A DNA stretch of 64,000 nucleotides from Shewanella decolorationis S12 (GCF_000485795.1 NZ_AXZL01000068.1:62001-126000); one strand, 5' to 3'. Numbered from the stretch's first letter, positions 29,565 through 38,864 are shown. Numbers and translations are program-made. Notes: generated by a model not told the origin, from the sequence alone.

Positions 29565-30380
29565 ATGACTAAAGAGATAGCGCACACCGCGCCCTATGTT
29601 GCGCGAAGTGCAGATGATTCAGGGTATATCCATTACCCGCAGGAAGAACATGATATTTGGAGCCAATTATATGCTCGCCAAGCGGTGAACCTACCGGGGC
29701 GTGCCTGTCAGGAATATCTCCAAGGGCTCGATGCCTTGGCGATGCCGAAGGACCGCATTCCACAATTGGCAGAGATAGACAAAGTATTGCAAGCCACCAC
29801 GGGCTGGAAAACCGCGGCCGTGCCGGCCTTGATTTCCTTTGGCCGCTTCTTTGAGCTTTTGGCCAACAAGGAATTTCCGGTTGCGACCTTTATCCGCCGT
29901 AAGGAAGAGTTTGATTACCTGCAAGAGCCGGATATTTTCCATGAGATCTTTGGTCATTGCCCCTTGCTGACCAATCCTTCTTTCGCCCATTTTTCCCATA
30001 TCTATGGTCAATTGGGCTTAAATGCCAGCAAGGAAGACCGTGTCTTTTTAGCGCGCCTGTATTGGTTTACCGTCGAATTTGGCTTACTCAAGCCCCAAGA
30101 TGGTGAATTGTGCATCTACGGCGGCGGTATTTTAAGTTCTCCCGGCGAAACCTTGTATGCCATGGAAAGCCAAGTGCCGGAGCGTAAGCCCTTCGAGCTC
30201 TTAGATGTGCTGCGCACGCCTTATCGTATCGATATTATGCAGCCGATTTATTATGTGATTGAACATATTGATATGCTGGATGAAATCGCCAAGATGGACA
30301 TCATGGCCTATGTGGCTAAGGCGCGTCAGCTAGGCTTGTTTGCCCCTAAGTATCCGCCTAAGGCCAAGAAGGCAAGCTAA
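29565..30380 (+). CDS. phhA: PhhA, phenylalanine 4-hydroxylase
   Basis: Pterin-dependent, iron-containing monooxygenase turning phenylalanine into tyrosine. The protein is of the short bacterial form, without an ACT domain. FHEIFGHCPLL carries the two iron-binding histidines; YWFTVEFGL has the iron-binding glutamate; YGGGILSSPGETLYAM follows. I chose the ATG at 29565 (271 residues); a GTG three codons upstream is possible, and a strong GGAGG at 29531 is too far for either. phhB comes 81 bases later, so they form one unit. Confidence 0.96.
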   Translation: MTKEIAHTAPYVARSADDSGYIHYPQEEHDIWSQLYARQAVNLPGRACQEYLQGLDALAMPKDRIPQLAEIDKVLQATTGWKTAAVPALISFGRFFELLANKEFPVATFIRRKEEFDYLQEPDIFHEIFGHCPLLTNPSFAHFSHIYGQLGLNASKEDRVFLARLYWFTVEFGLLKPQDGELCIYGGGILSSPGETLYAMESQVPERKPFELLDVLRTPYRIDIMQPIYYVIEHIDMLDEIAKMDIMAYVAKARQLGLFAPKYPPKAKKAS

Positions 30381-30461
30381 CTGCTGACTTTTAAAAACGA
30401 ATTAAATAAAGCGTAATAAGGGCAACGGATTGATCCCCTAATGTTGCCAAGAGGAGTATGT

Positions 30462-30800
30462 ATGACAGCGTTAACCCAAATGAAATGTGAAGCTTGCCAA
30501 GCCGATGCGCCGAAAGTGACCGATGCAGAATTGGCCGAACTTATCCGCATGATCCCCGATTGGGGCGTGCAAGTGCGTGATGGCATCATGCAATTGGAAC
30601 GGGTTTACAAATTTAAAAACTTTAAGTTAGCGATGGCGTTTACCAATAGGTTAGCGGATCTGGCCGAAGAGGAATTCCACCACCCAGGCATTTTAACCGA
30701 GTGGGGCAAAGTGACTGTGACTTGGTGGTCACACTCAATCAAGGGTCTGCATAAGAATGACTTCATCATGGCAGCCAAGACCGACCAGTTGTTAGACTAA
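30462..30800 (+). CDS. phhB: PhhB, pterin-4a-carbinolamine dehydratase
   Basis: Recycles the 4a-hydroxytetrahydropterin made by PhhA; 112 residues. Family residues seen are [18 protein letters not shown], where the EEFHHP histidines form the active site, and [24 protein letters not shown]. The frame is open from an ATG at 30441, but AGAGGAG lies right before the ATG at 30462, so I take the latter. A strong terminator follows directly, ending the phhAB unit. Confidence 0.96.
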   Translation: MTALTQMKCEACQADAPKVTDAELAELIRMIPDWGVQVRDGIMQLERVYKFKNFKLAMAFTNRLADLAEEEFHHPGILTEWGKVTVTWWSHSIKGLHKNDFIMAAKTDQLLD

Positions 30801-30813
30801 AAAATTCAATTTT

Positions 30814-30853
30814 AAAATCAGCGCTTTAATTGTGTCTTAGCGCTGATTTTTTC
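30814..30853 (+). terminator. Terminator after phhB
   Basis: AAAATCAGCGCT (30814-30825) pairs with AGCGCTGATTTT (30839-30850) around a 13-base loop, followed by TTTTTTC. Confidence 0.9.
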
Positions 30854-30939
30854 TTCCTGTTACAAATACGCTGTAAACTAGACTTGCCACTTTGAGCGTA
30901 ACCTTCTAACGTATACACGCCCAGCTATTAATCCTGCCT

Positions 30940-30955
30940 TTTACGTTTGCGTAAA
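30940..30955. promoter_or_regulatory. TTTACGTTTGCGTAAA palindrome before tyrR
   Basis: Sixteen-base element with perfect TTTACG/CGTAAA arms, 120 bases before the tyrR start. It differs at a single base from the element before the branched-chain operon at 39149-39164. It resembles the LiuR (MerR family) motif predicted for gammaproteobacterial amino acid catabolism, as I recall it. Confidence 0.6.
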
Positions 30956-31074
30956 CTATAGAGGCTTCGTCAAACGAATGTCTTACGAGGCCAAGCCTAA
31001 GGGCTCAACCTCGAGATAATAGCTCTGCACGGTTTATCCCAAAATTCGAATCAAAATAGGGAATATCAGTCATT

Positions 31075-32613
31075 ATGCGCTTGGAAGTTAGCTGTCAAGA
31101 TCGCGTGGGTTTAGCGAAAGACATCTTAGTCGTGTTAGAACGTTATGGCATTAATCTCATCGCCATCGATGCCAGTAACCAGGGCTTTCTCTACCTGCAA
31201 TTTGCCGAGGTCAGTTTTGATACCTTAAGTGCCTTGATGCCGCAGATCCGCAAAGTGGAGAGTGTTCACGATGTGCGAACTGTGTCGTTTATGCCTTCGG
31301 AGCAGGAACACTACGCCTTAAAAACCCTACTCAAAACCCTCCCTGACTCAGTGTTCTCCATCGACGTGAAGGCGCGCATTCGTATCGTCAACGAGTCGGC
31401 GCTGCTCAATATGGGCATGGGGGAGCATGAAGTGCTCGATGAATCCTTAAACCATTGGGTGCAAGGATTTAACTTCAGTCGCTGGCTCAGTGAGAGCCAA
31501 GTGTTGCCGCAGGCGGCGCGGGTCAATATCGGCCAAAACGAATATCTGGCCGAAATGTTACCGATTTACTTACCCGATGAGGATGATAAAACCATCCTCG
31601 TGGGCGCAGTCGTATCGCTTAAATCGCCTGCGCGGGTCGGTAAGCAATTCAATGCACTGCAAAATCAAACTGCGGGCTTTGAAAATGTGTTAGCCAGCAG
31701 CGACAAGATGAAAGAAGTGTTAAAACAAGCTCGCCGCATGGCGCAGCTCGATGCGCCGCTATTAATTACCGGCGAGACTGGCACGGGCAAAGAGCTAATG
31801 GCCAGAGCCAGCCATGATGCTAGCATGCGCCGCGAGAAACCCTTTATCGCTATTAATTGTGCGGCACTGCCCGATAGCGCCGCCGAAGAGGAACTCTTTG
31901 GCTACGTTAGCCAAGGCAAAGTCATTAAGCGCGGCTTTTTTGAAGAAGCGAAGGGCGGCACAGTGTTCCTCGATGAAGTGGCCGAAATGTCTAAGGCGGC
32001 ACAGGTTAAACTGCTGCGGTTATTACAGGATGGCACCTTTAGACGCATTGGTGGCGACGAAGAAGTTCGCGCCGATGTGCGGATCATCTGCTCGACCCAG
32101 AAAAACTTAGCCGAGCTTTGCCAAACTGGTGAGTTTAGGGAAGATTTGTACTATCGCATTCATGTGCTTAGCTACCATATACCGTCACTGCGCGAGCGTA
32201 AAGTCGATATCATTCCGCTGACGGAGATGTTCCTTGAACACTACAGCCAGCAACTCTCGAGCCCAGTGAGACGAATTTCGGCCCAATGCCGTGATCATTT
32301 ATTGACTTATGCCTGGCCGGGTAACGTACGTCAGCTTAAGAATGCGGTCTTTAGGGCAGTATCTATGTGGGATGGCTCGGGCGAGCTGACCGTTGAGCAA
32401 CTTAAGCTGCCATCCTACGCCGAAGGTTTTGGTTATTTCGATAATGCCTTCGAAGGCAATCTCGATGATGCGATGAAGCAATTTGAGGCCAGCTTGCTGC
32501 GCCGCTTATATCCGGCTTACCCCAGTACTCGCCAATTGGCGAAGAAATTAGGGGTCTCCCATACGGCCATCGCCAATAAACTCAGGGAATACAAGATAGC
32601 CAAGCCAAAGTAA
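31075..32613 (+). CDS. tyrR: TyrR, aromatic amino acid regulator
   Basis: 512 residues; E. coli TyrR has 513. An N-terminal ACT domain (MRLEVSCQDRVGLAKDILVVLERYGINL) is followed by a PAS domain (about 80-190), a sigma54-type AAA+ domain (Walker A GETGTGKE about 240) and a C-terminal helix-turn-helix (STRQLAKKLGVSHTAIANKLREYKI). The GAFTGA loop that contacts sigma54 is replaced by a YVSQGK sequence, so it acts with sigma70, as known for TyrR. It lies between phhAB and the tyrosine-degradation genes, so it likely controls them. Confidence 0.95.
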   Translation: MRLEVSCQDRVGLAKDILVVLERYGINLIAIDASNQGFLYLQFAEVSFDTLSALMPQIRKVESVHDVRTVSFMPSEQEHYALKTLLKTLPDSVFSIDVKARIRIVNESALLNMGMGEHEVLDESLNHWVQGFNFSRWLSESQVLPQAARVNIGQNEYLAEMLPIYLPDEDDKTILVGAVVSLKSPARVGKQFNALQNQTAGFENVLASSDKMKEVLKQARRMAQLDAPLLITGETGTGKELMARASHDASMRREKPFIAINCAALPDSAAEEELFGYVSQGKVIKRGFFEEAKGGTVFLDEVAEMSKAAQVKLLRLLQDGTFRRIGGDEEVRADVRIICSTQKNLAELCQTGEFREDLYYRIHVLSYHIPSLRERKVDIIPLTEMFLEHYSQQLSSPVRRISAQCRDHLLTYAWPGNVRQLKNAVFRAVSMWDGSGELTVEQLKLPSYAEGFGYFDNAFEGNLDDAMKQFEASLLRRLYPAYPSTRQLAKKLGVSHTAIANKLREYKIAKPK

Positions 32614-32951
32614 TCTTGCTTTAAGCTTAGGATGTAACAGTATCGTTCCACTTTTTTGCCGACTTTTTCACCATATCGTTCTGCGAAATAGTGACAAGCG
32701 GCAGCAGGGGATGAAACGTAATGATTAGTTTACAAAATGTGAAATAATAGGGTGAAATGTGATTTTGCTCACGCTATAGGAATCCGCCGTCGCTTCGGGT
32801 ATTTCTACGCGCAGCAAACCCTATACGGCGAGTCTAAAAAGGCTAGATTGCCCGCACTCGTTGTCACCCATTCCCGTTAGCTGAGCGTATCGGCTAACCA
32901 TAAATAGATAAAAAGCGCAGTACGCCGAGCCGTAGAAGCACAGGAGCAGAT
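32614..32951. other. Promoter region of the fahA-like gene
   Basis: 338 bases between tyrR and the fumarylacetoacetate hydrolase-family gene. It contains a strong CRP-type site (listed separately) and a second partial site with TTTACA-AAAT-GTGAAA symmetry near 32730-32745. No gene is seen. A GGCGAGTC/GATTGCCC-like GC-rich stretch near 32826-32855 has no clear fold. Confidence 0.5.
32755..32776. promoter_or_regulatory. Candidate CRP-binding site
   Basis: AAATGTGATTTTGCTCACGC matches the CRP half-sites (TGTGA at 32758-32762, TCACG at 32769-32773, six-base spacer); only the last base of TCACA differs. It lies about 180 bases upstream of the fahA-like start. Confidence 0.6.
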
Positions 32952-33938
32952 ATGAAACTTGCCAGTTATAACAATGGTCGCCGTGATGGCCAGCTGATGT
33001 TAGTGAGCCGCGATCTTACTCAAACGGTTGCCGTGCCAGCGATTGCCCACACGATGCAACAATTACTCGATGGTTGGGATCTGCTCAAGCCGCAATTGCA
33101 AGAACTGTATGATGCGCTTAACGAAGGCAAATTACCGAACGCGCAAGCCTTCGATGAAGCCAAATGTTTATCACCTTTACCACGAGCCTATCAGTGGGCT
33201 GATGGTAGCGCCTATGTTAACCATGTGGAATTAGTGCGTAAGGCGCGCGGCGCTGAAATGCCAGAAACCTTCTGGACCGATCCGCTGTTTTACCAAGGCG
33301 GTTCTGACAGCTTTATTGCGCCAAAGGCGGATATTCCTCTAGCGAGCGAAGATTGGGGCATCGATTTCGAATCGGAAATCGCCGTGATCACCGATGATGT
33401 GCCTATGGGAGTGAGTGTTGAAAATGCCGCATCGCACATTAAGCTGTTGATGTTAGTGAATGATGTGTCACTGCGTAACCTGATCCCCGCAGAGCTGGCG
33501 AAAGGCTTTGGTTTCTTCCAATCCAAACCTTCGAGCAGCTTCTCACCGGTAGCTATCACGCCAGATGAGTTAGGTCACCGCTGGGAAGATTCAAAGGTGC
33601 ATTTACCGCTTATCACCCATTTAAATGGCGAACTATTCGGTCGCCCGAATGCGGGTGTGGATATGACCTTTAATTTCAGTCAGTTAATATCTCATGTCGC
33701 TAAAACCCGTCCATTAGGCGCAGGCGCGATTATTGGCTCGGGCACGATTTCTAACTATGACCGCAGTGCTGGTTCGAGCTGCTTAGCTGAAAAACGTATG
33801 CTCGAAGTCATTGCCGATGGTAAAGCTAGCACACCGTTTATGCGTTTTGGCGACACAGTGCGCATTGAAATGCTCGATGATAATGGCGCCTCTATTTTTG
33901 GCTCTATCGATCAAAAAGTGGTTGAGTACAAGGCGTAA
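32952..33938 (+). CDS. Fumarylacetoacetate hydrolase-family protein
   Basis: 328-residue FAH-family enzyme. The core holds DFESEIAVITDDVPMGVSVENAASHIKLLMLVNDVSLRN (metal-binding glutamates) and GAGAIIGSGTISNYD. In tyrosine catabolism the family cuts fumarylacetoacetate into fumarate and acetoacetate. Placement just before maiA, next to phhAB and tyrR, supports that role. The start ATG follows AGGAGCAG. The family also contains other C-C hydrolases, so exact substrate rests on context. Confidence 0.9.
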   Translation: MKLASYNNGRRDGQLMLVSRDLTQTVAVPAIAHTMQQLLDGWDLLKPQLQELYDALNEGKLPNAQAFDEAKCLSPLPRAYQWADGSAYVNHVELVRKARGAEMPETFWTDPLFYQGGSDSFIAPKADIPLASEDWGIDFESEIAVITDDVPMGVSVENAASHIKLLMLVNDVSLRNLIPAELAKGFGFFQSKPSSSFSPVAITPDELGHRWEDSKVHLPLITHLNGELFGRPNAGVDMTFNFSQLISHVAKTRPLGAGAIIGSGTISNYDRSAGSSCLAEKRMLEVIADGKASTPFMRFGDTVRIEMLDDNGASIFGSIDQKVVEYKA

Positions 33939-33972
33939 GGCTTTTGTGCGAACACAGTGACAGATAATATTG

Positions 33973-33996
33973 ACGGGGCTTTTAGCCCCGTTTTTT
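33973..33996 (+). terminator. Terminator-like hairpin between fahA-like gene and maiA
   Basis: ACGGGGCT (33973-33980) pairs with AGCCCCGT (33984-33991), three-base loop, then TTTTTT. A canonical terminator lying between two genes of one pathway. Confidence 0.85.
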
Positions 33997-34021
33997 CAGC
34001 AGAACATAAGGACAGAGTGAG

Positions 34022-34672
34022 ATGAAACTATACGGTTATTGGCGCTCTAGCGCCGCCTATCGTGTGCGTATTGCCCTCAATCTTAAAGGCGTGAGCGCCG
34101 AGCAGCTGTCGGTGCATTTAGTGCGTGATGGTGGCGAGCAGCACAAGGCGGATTATATCGCCCTAAACCCACAGGAGCTGGTGCCAACATTGGTTTTAGG
34201 TGATGAAGAGGAGGGGGATGCCTTATCCCAATCCTTAGCCATTATCGAGTATCTGGATGAGCTTTATCCAAAGACGCCGCTATTGCCCGCGTCGGCGCTT
34301 GAACGTGCCCATGTGCGCGCCATGGCCTTAACCATTGCCTGTGAAATTCATCCACTCAATAACCTGCGGGTATTGCAATATTTAACTCAGAAGCTGAACG
34401 TCGATGAAGAAGCCAAAACCGCTTGGTATCACCATTGGGTGGCGAGTGGGTTTGCGGCGCTCGAAACCCAACTTGTGCGCCATAGTGGCCGCTATTGTTT
34501 TGGTGACAAAGTGACGCTAGCGGATCTGTGTTTAGTGCCACAAGTATACAACGCCCAGCGTTTTAATGTGGATTTAACGCCGTACCCCAATATTATGCGG
34601 GTGTGGGCTGAGTGTAATTTGCTGCCAGCCTTTGCGGATGCAGCGCCAGAGCGCCAGGCTGACGCGGTGTAA
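34022..34672 (+). CDS. maiA: MaiA, maleylacetoacetate isomerase
   Basis: Zeta-class glutathione transferase fold, 216 residues. The N-terminal thioredoxin-like domain has RSSAAYRVRIALNLKG, the zeta-class catalytic Ser motif, and NPQELVPTL plus QSLAIIEYLDE; the C-terminal helical domain has ITLADLCLVPQVYNAQRF-like sequence. It isomerises maleylacetoacetate to fumarylacetoacetate using glutathione. It sits 83 bases after the FAH-family gene with a terminator between them, so some readthrough or an own promoter is needed. Confidence 0.95.
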   Translation: MKLYGYWRSSAAYRVRIALNLKGVSAEQLSVHLVRDGGEQHKADYIALNPQELVPTLVLGDEEEGDALSQSLAIIEYLDELYPKTPLLPASALERAHVRAMALTIACEIHPLNNLRVLQYLTQKLNVDEEAKTAWYHHWVASGFAALETQLVRHSGRYCFGDKVTLADLCLVPQVYNAQRFNVDLTPYPNIMRVWAECNLLPAFADAAPERQADAV

Positions 34673-34770
34673 CCCGTGATCAAGCATAAATAAGTGCTCT
34701 GAAACCGATTACAAAGTGGTGTGAGTCGATATCATTTTTTATGTGTTTGATATTACAGTAGACTTTAGGC

Positions 34771-35367
34771 ATGACTGAAACGGAATTAGCCGCACTATTA
34801 CGCACATGGCTAAGCCAAGATCGGGGGCGGATGAGGGCGCTTGAATTGGCGCAGCAATGCGCCCTGATGCATACCTTGCCGCAGTGGTGCTTGGCAGCGG
34901 GCTTTGTCCGCAATCTGGTGTGGGACAAATTGCACGATATTAAGCAGCGTCCGTTAAACGATATCGATCTGATCTACTATTGCCCCTTGGATACTCGTTC
35001 TGAACGGGATAGGGCGATAGAAGCATACCTACAAACACTGGCACCAGACTTACCTTGGTCGGTAAAAAATCAGGCGCGAATGCACCTTAAGAATCAGGAT
35101 AATCCCTACCAATCGACGCAGGATGCGATGTGTTATTGGCCAGAGCAGGAAACGGCTGTAGCTGTGTATTTTGAACATATACCTAACACAGTATCTTCCG
35201 CGGTCGATAACTTACACCTGATTGCACCCTTCGGCTTAACCTCATTATTTGCCTTGCAGTTAACCCATAATCCCAAGCGTGCGTTGACTGTATTTGAGCA
35301 GCGAATTGCCGCAAAGAATTGGCTTAAACAATATCCGCGATTGACTTTGGCTAATTACCTTGGCTAA
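34771..35367 (+). CDS. Nucleotidyltransferase-family protein (NTP_transf_6)
   Basis: 198-residue protein with GFVRNLVWDKLH and PLNDIDLIYYCPLD. The DID is a nucleotidyltransferase metal-binding acidic pair. I place it in the COG3575/NTP_transf_6 (DUF925) group from the family pattern. Substrate is unknown. It lies 98 bases after maiA, with no shared pathway visible. C-terminal segments have the LxxxxFAxQLTHNPKRA pattern of the family. Confidence 0.85.
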   Translation: MTETELAALLRTWLSQDRGRMRALELAQQCALMHTLPQWCLAAGFVRNLVWDKLHDIKQRPLNDIDLIYYCPLDTRSERDRAIEAYLQTLAPDLPWSVKNQARMHLKNQDNPYQSTQDAMCYWPEQETAVAVYFEHIPNTVSSAVDNLHLIAPFGLTSLFALQLTHNPKRALTVFEQRIAAKNWLKQYPRLTLANYLG

Positions 35368-35828
35368 TTAACTCACTTCATCAATATGAGTTTTGAGATT
35401 TTTTTCTGGTCTGTTCATAAGTAACGGACTCTGATTTCCACCGTTTCCTCATTATTTTCCATTACTAGCTTTATATAAATTCTTCAGCTTTTTTTGCTAT
35501 CAAACTAGGCCAATTCTAGCGTGTTTTGATGTTAACTAATGTAACTGAGATGTTAATTTTGAGCCTGACTATTTATTCCTTATTACTCCTTGCGGAGGTA
35601 ATTAGTGATGGCTAATTAATGCGGTAAGTCACAAAAAACAAACTGGTATTATCAATAAATGTTTATATAGCGTGACTTGGATCTCATGCCTTATACCTCA
35701 AAATAAGTATCACCACTTAATTTTGATTTGGATCAATAAGGTAAAGAAATTTATCTGGCAGTGTAGGCGTCAATTGTTAAGGATGTAATGTAAAACAAAA
35801 ACCTATGTTGTACATATGGAGTATGATG
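35368..35828. other. AT-rich promoter region of ompW
   Basis: 461 bases without a gene, unusually AT-rich. The main recognisable element is an exact FNR-type palindrome at 35723-35736. No terminator for the upstream gene was seen, and a small TTG-started extension of the ompW frame from 35805 is likely noncoding. Confidence 0.6.
35723..35736. promoter_or_regulatory. FNR-type box before ompW
   Basis: TTGAT-TTGG-ATCAA is an exact match to the FNR consensus TTGAT-N4-ATCAA. It lies 93 bases before the chosen ompW start. In Shewanella the FNR homologue EtrA, and to some degree CRP, bind such sites. Confidence 0.72.
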
Positions 35829-36473
35829 ATGAATAAAACTACTGTTTCTACACTGATCGCTGCCACCCTGTTAGCCGCTGGTTTTTCTGCTTCTGTTTCT
35901 GCCCATCAAGCGGGCGATATTATTGTTCGTGCCGGTGCTGTGGTTGTTGCACCAAATGAATCGAGTGATGATGTTGCGGGCAATGGTGAATTCCAAATTA
36001 GTAATAACACTCAACTAGGCTTGAACTTCGGTTATATGTTGACTGATAACTTCGGCGTAGAGTTATTAGCTGCGACTCCATTTAGCCACGATGTGTCTTT
36101 AAAAGGCGTAGGTAAAATTGCAGAAACTAAACATTTACCTCCAACGTTAGTAGCGCAGTATTATTTCGGTAATGCTCAATCTACATTACGTCCCTATGTG
36201 GGCGTTGGTGTGAACTACACTAACTTCTTCGACAATGAATTCACCAACGACTTAGGTGGTGCATTAACGGACCTAAGCATGAGCACTTCATGGGGCTTAG
36301 CGGCGCAAGTGGGTCTGGATTACCAAGTCAATAAAAACTGGTTAGTGAACGCCTCTGTGTGGTATGCGCAAATTAGCAGTGATGTGAAGTTTAAATTAGC
36401 GGGTGATACAGTGGTTATCGATACCGATATTAACCCATGGGTTTATATGGTCAGCGTGGGTTACACTTTCTAA
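35829..36473 (+). CDS. ompW: OmpW-family outer-membrane protein
   Basis: Eight-stranded beta-barrel of 214 residues. A signal peptide ends near SVSA-HQ (residues about 20-24). The mature part has the family features AGDIIVRAGAVVVAPNE, NTQLGLNFGYMLTDNFGVELLAATPFSHD, TLVAQYYFGN, RPYVGVGVNYTNFF, and ends on a phenylalanine (VGYTF) as outer-membrane barrels do. Three ATGs run in a row; GGAG at 35818 fits the third (35829) best. OmpW is linked to oxygen and stress response in enterics, and the FNR box fits that. A strong terminator follows. Confidence 0.93.
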   Translation: MNKTTVSTLIAATLLAAGFSASVSAHQAGDIIVRAGAVVVAPNESSDDVAGNGEFQISNNTQLGLNFGYMLTDNFGVELLAATPFSHDVSLKGVGKIAETKHLPPTLVAQYYFGNAQSTLRPYVGVGVNYTNFFDNEFTNDLGGALTDLSMSTSWGLAAQVGLDYQVNKNWLVNASVWYAQISSDVKFKLAGDTVVIDTDINPWVYMVSVGYTF

Positions 36474-36493
36474 TCATTTGATTTTAAAGTAAT

Positions 36494-36519
36494 AAAAAGG
36501 AGCCTGTGGCTCCTTTTTT
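36494..36519. terminator. Bidirectional terminator between ompW and the SDR gene
   Basis: AAAAAGGAGCC (36494-36504) pairs with GGCTCCTTTTT (36508-36518) with a TGT loop. A-run and T-run on both sides allow it to end both convergent transcripts. Confidence 0.9.
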
Positions 36520-36557
36520 GTTTTTCGCAGTTTTATAAAGCTAAACGCGGCATAACA

Positions 36558-37301
36558 CTACTTTTTGGATTTTTTCGGCTTCCAATGGCGCGTGTTATAG
36601 ATAAACTCCGGCAGCAATTTAGTGAGCCAAGCCACTAAGCGCCAACGCTTGGTTACATAGACACGGCGTTTACCTTGTTGCATAGCCTTAATAATCTGCG
36701 CTGCCACTTGCGGGAGCGGGGCAAGCCATAGCGTACTTTGTTGCATGGCGGCCTTATCCAGTAAACCGAGTTGGATATCGGTAATGGTAATGGGCAATTT
36801 AAGCCGCTGGGCATGCATGCTTAAGCCTTCCAAATAGTTTTGCGCAAAGGCTTTAGAGGCATGATAAGCCACACTTGGGCCGCCGCGCAGACCAGCAATC
36901 GAGTTGATGGCGGCAAGCTGGCCATAACCCTGCTCGCGAAATAATCTAAATGCCGTATTGCAGATAGCGGCAAAGCCCCGCACATTGACGTCGATAATAT
37001 CTTGCTCTGGTAGCCATGGCAGCTCTGGATCGTAGCTATTGAGTCCGGTATTCACTAAGACTAAGTGGGCGCCACCTAAGTCGTGCCAGACGCTTTCGAG
37101 TTGCTTGATGATGGCGCTTGGCTGTTCAATTTGCAGAGAAAAAACCTGAACTTTAGTTGGCAGGGTCGAGGCAAATTCGCGGAGTGATTCGACATCTTGA
37201 GCAAAAAGGGCTAATTCAACCTGCTGATCGGCCAATTGTTTGGCAAGTTCGCGGCTTAAATGTGAGCTAGCGCCCACAATTATCGCAGTTGCTTGGGTCA
37301 T
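36558..37301 (-). CDS. Short-chain dehydrogenase/reductase
   Basis: 247-residue SDR with ATAIIVGASSHLSRELAKQLA as the cofactor loop (GxxxxxS form instead of the canonical GxxxGxG), LVLVNTG, INSIAGLRGGPSVAYHASKAFAQNYLEG (Ser, Tyr-x3-Lys) and a C-terminal basic tail VYVTKRWRLVAWLTKLLP, which looks like a membrane-associating helix as in DltE/SDR-type reductases. Start MTQATAII at 37301 chosen; the frame is open 19 codons further. Divergent from the YbaY-like lipoprotein gene. Substrate unknown. Confidence 0.85.
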   Translation of the reverse strand: MTQATAIIVGASSHLSRELAKQLADQQVELALFAQDVESLREFASTLPTKVQVFSLQIEQPSAIIKQLESVWHDLGGAHLVLVNTGLNSYDPELPWLPEQDIIDVNVRGFAAICNTAFRLFREQGYGQLAAINSIAGLRGGPSVAYHASKAFAQNYLEGLSMHAQRLKLPITITDIQLGLLDKAAMQQSTLWLAPLPQVAAQIIKAMQQGKRRVYVTKRWRLVAWLTKLLPEFIYNTRHWKPKKSKK

Positions 37302-37418
37302 AAATTTTTCGGCAACGAAATGGTGGCTTATCATAGGAAGATATGCCCAGCGTGACAAGATTTATAGCTCGGGCGTATAGACATCCAGAAGTCTTTATGT
37401 ATGATTAGGAGAAATGAA

Positions 37419-37853
37419 ATGAGACAAGGGTTAAGGATTAGCGGACTGACATCTGCATGGCAAAAATTAGCGGCTATGGTATTACTCGCCGTCACCACGG
37501 TGATTTCAGGTTGTGCCACACCTAATGCGATTGTTGAGATTAAAGGTGAGGCCATGTACCGCGAGCGTATCGCATTGCCCGCCGATGCCAAGTTGATAGT
37601 GCAGTTGCTTGATGTCTCTAAGATGGATGTGCCTGCTGTGGTGATGGCAGAGCGTGAGAGTCAAGGCGCTAAAACCCCTACGCCATTTAGTTTTACTATA
37701 GGGCGTGATCAGTTTGAAGCGGGGCATACTTATGCCATTGGGGCAAGGATAATGCTCGGTGATAAGTTATTGTTTATTAATACTCAAGCCTATCATGTCG
37801 ACCTCAATTCGACAGAGCCTATGACGATACTGCTTGAGAAAGTCGGTCGCTAA
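37419..37853 (+). CDS. YbaY-like lipoprotein
   Basis: 144 residues with a signal peptide and lipobox ISGC, then a single YbaY/YscW-like beta domain: IALPADAKLIVQLLDVS, FSFTIGRDQFEAGHTYAIGARI and LLFINTQAYHV. Such lipoproteins occur in the outer membrane of Proteobacteria and relate to type III pilotins, though most have no assigned role. AGGAG at 37407 is 7 bases before the ATG at 37419, which I prefer to the ATG at 37401. Stands before metA with its own direction the same, 69 bases apart. Confidence 0.83.
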   Translation: MRQGLRISGLTSAWQKLAAMVLLAVTTVISGCATPNAIVEIKGEAMYRERIALPADAKLIVQLLDVSKMDVPAVVMAERESQGAKTPTPFSFTIGRDQFEAGHTYAIGARIMLGDKLLFINTQAYHVDLNSTEPMTILLEKVGR

Positions 37854-37922
37854 TTTGTTTGCTCATTGATGAGTGGCATACGCGCGCCGGAACCTTTGAT
37901 TGTTGAATAGAAGAGGCGCGGT

Positions 37923-38864
37923 ATGCCAGTTAAAATTCCAGATCATCTGCCTGCGGCAGGGATTTTAGAATCTGAAAATATTTTCGTCATGTCCGAGACC
38001 CGGGCAGCCAATCAAGATATCAGGCCAATGAAGGTGCTGATCCTGAATCTGATGCCCAATAAAATCGAGACAGAAACCCAGCTTCTACGCCTATTAGGTA
38101 ACACGCCTTTGCAGGTAGATGTTGATTTACTGCGTATCCACGATAAAGAGTCGAAGCATACCTCAATCGATCATATGAACACCTTCTACCGTGATTTTGA
38201 GGACGTGCGCCATAAAAACTACGACGGCCTGATCATCACGGGCGCGCCCCTTGGGCAAATCGATTTCGAAGAGGTCACTTACTGGGACCATATCCGCGAG
38301 ATTATCGATTGGTCACAGCAACATGTGACGTCAGTGCTATTCCTCTGCTGGGCGGCTCATGCGGGGCTTTACCATCTCTATGGTTTAAATCGGAAAATCC
38401 TGCAGCAAAAGCGTTCTGGGGTGTTTGTGCATCGCCGCACTTGCCAACATTTCCCGCTGCTGCGCGGATTCGATGATGAGTTCTTTGCGCCGCATTCACG
38501 CTTTGCAGAGATGGATATCGAGGAACTTAAACAGCACCCAGAGCTGCAGGTACTGGCACAATCCGATGAGGCTGGGGCCTACTTAGTCCTCAGTCGTAAC
38601 AATCGCAACCTGTTTGTCATGGGTCACCCCGAATACCAAAAATCTACCTTAAACGATGAATATCATCGGGATTTGGCGCAGGGATTAAATCCCAATGTGC
38701 CGCAAAACTATTATCGTAATGACGATCCTAAGGCCGATGCCATTGCTCGTTGGCACAGTCATGGCAGCCTGCTAGTCAGCAACTGGCTCAACTATTACGT
38801 TTACCAATTAACGCCCTACGACTTAAGCGATATGTCGGCGGTAACGCCATGGGAATCACAATAA
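37923..38864 (+). CDS. metA: MetA, homoserine O-succinyltransferase
   Basis: First committed step of methionine synthesis: homoserine plus succinyl-CoA. 313 residues, close to the 309 of E. coli. Cys142 in [10 protein letters not shown] is the nucleophile; MGHPEYQ carries the catalytic His-x-Glu pair. Residue 111 is glycine ([10 protein letters not shown]), the state known to give succinyl rather than acetyl preference, whereas glutamate there gives acetyltransferases. No MetJ-type repeat is clear upstream in the 69-base gap. A 12-pair hairpin (38926-38953) follows the gene. Confidence 0.96.
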   Translation: MPVKIPDHLPAAGILESENIFVMSETRAANQDIRPMKVLILNLMPNKIETETQLLRLLGNTPLQVDVDLLRIHDKESKHTSIDHMNTFYRDFEDVRHKNYDGLIITGAPLGQIDFEEVTYWDHIREIIDWSQQHVTSVLFLCWAAHAGLYHLYGLNRKILQQKRSGVFVHRRTCQHFPLLRGFDDEFFAPHSRFAEMDIEELKQHPELQVLAQSDEAGAYLVLSRNNRNLFVMGHPEYQKSTLNDEYHRDLAQGLNPNVPQNYYRNDDPKADAIARWHSHGSLLVSNWLNYYVYQLTPYDLSDMSAVTPWESQ

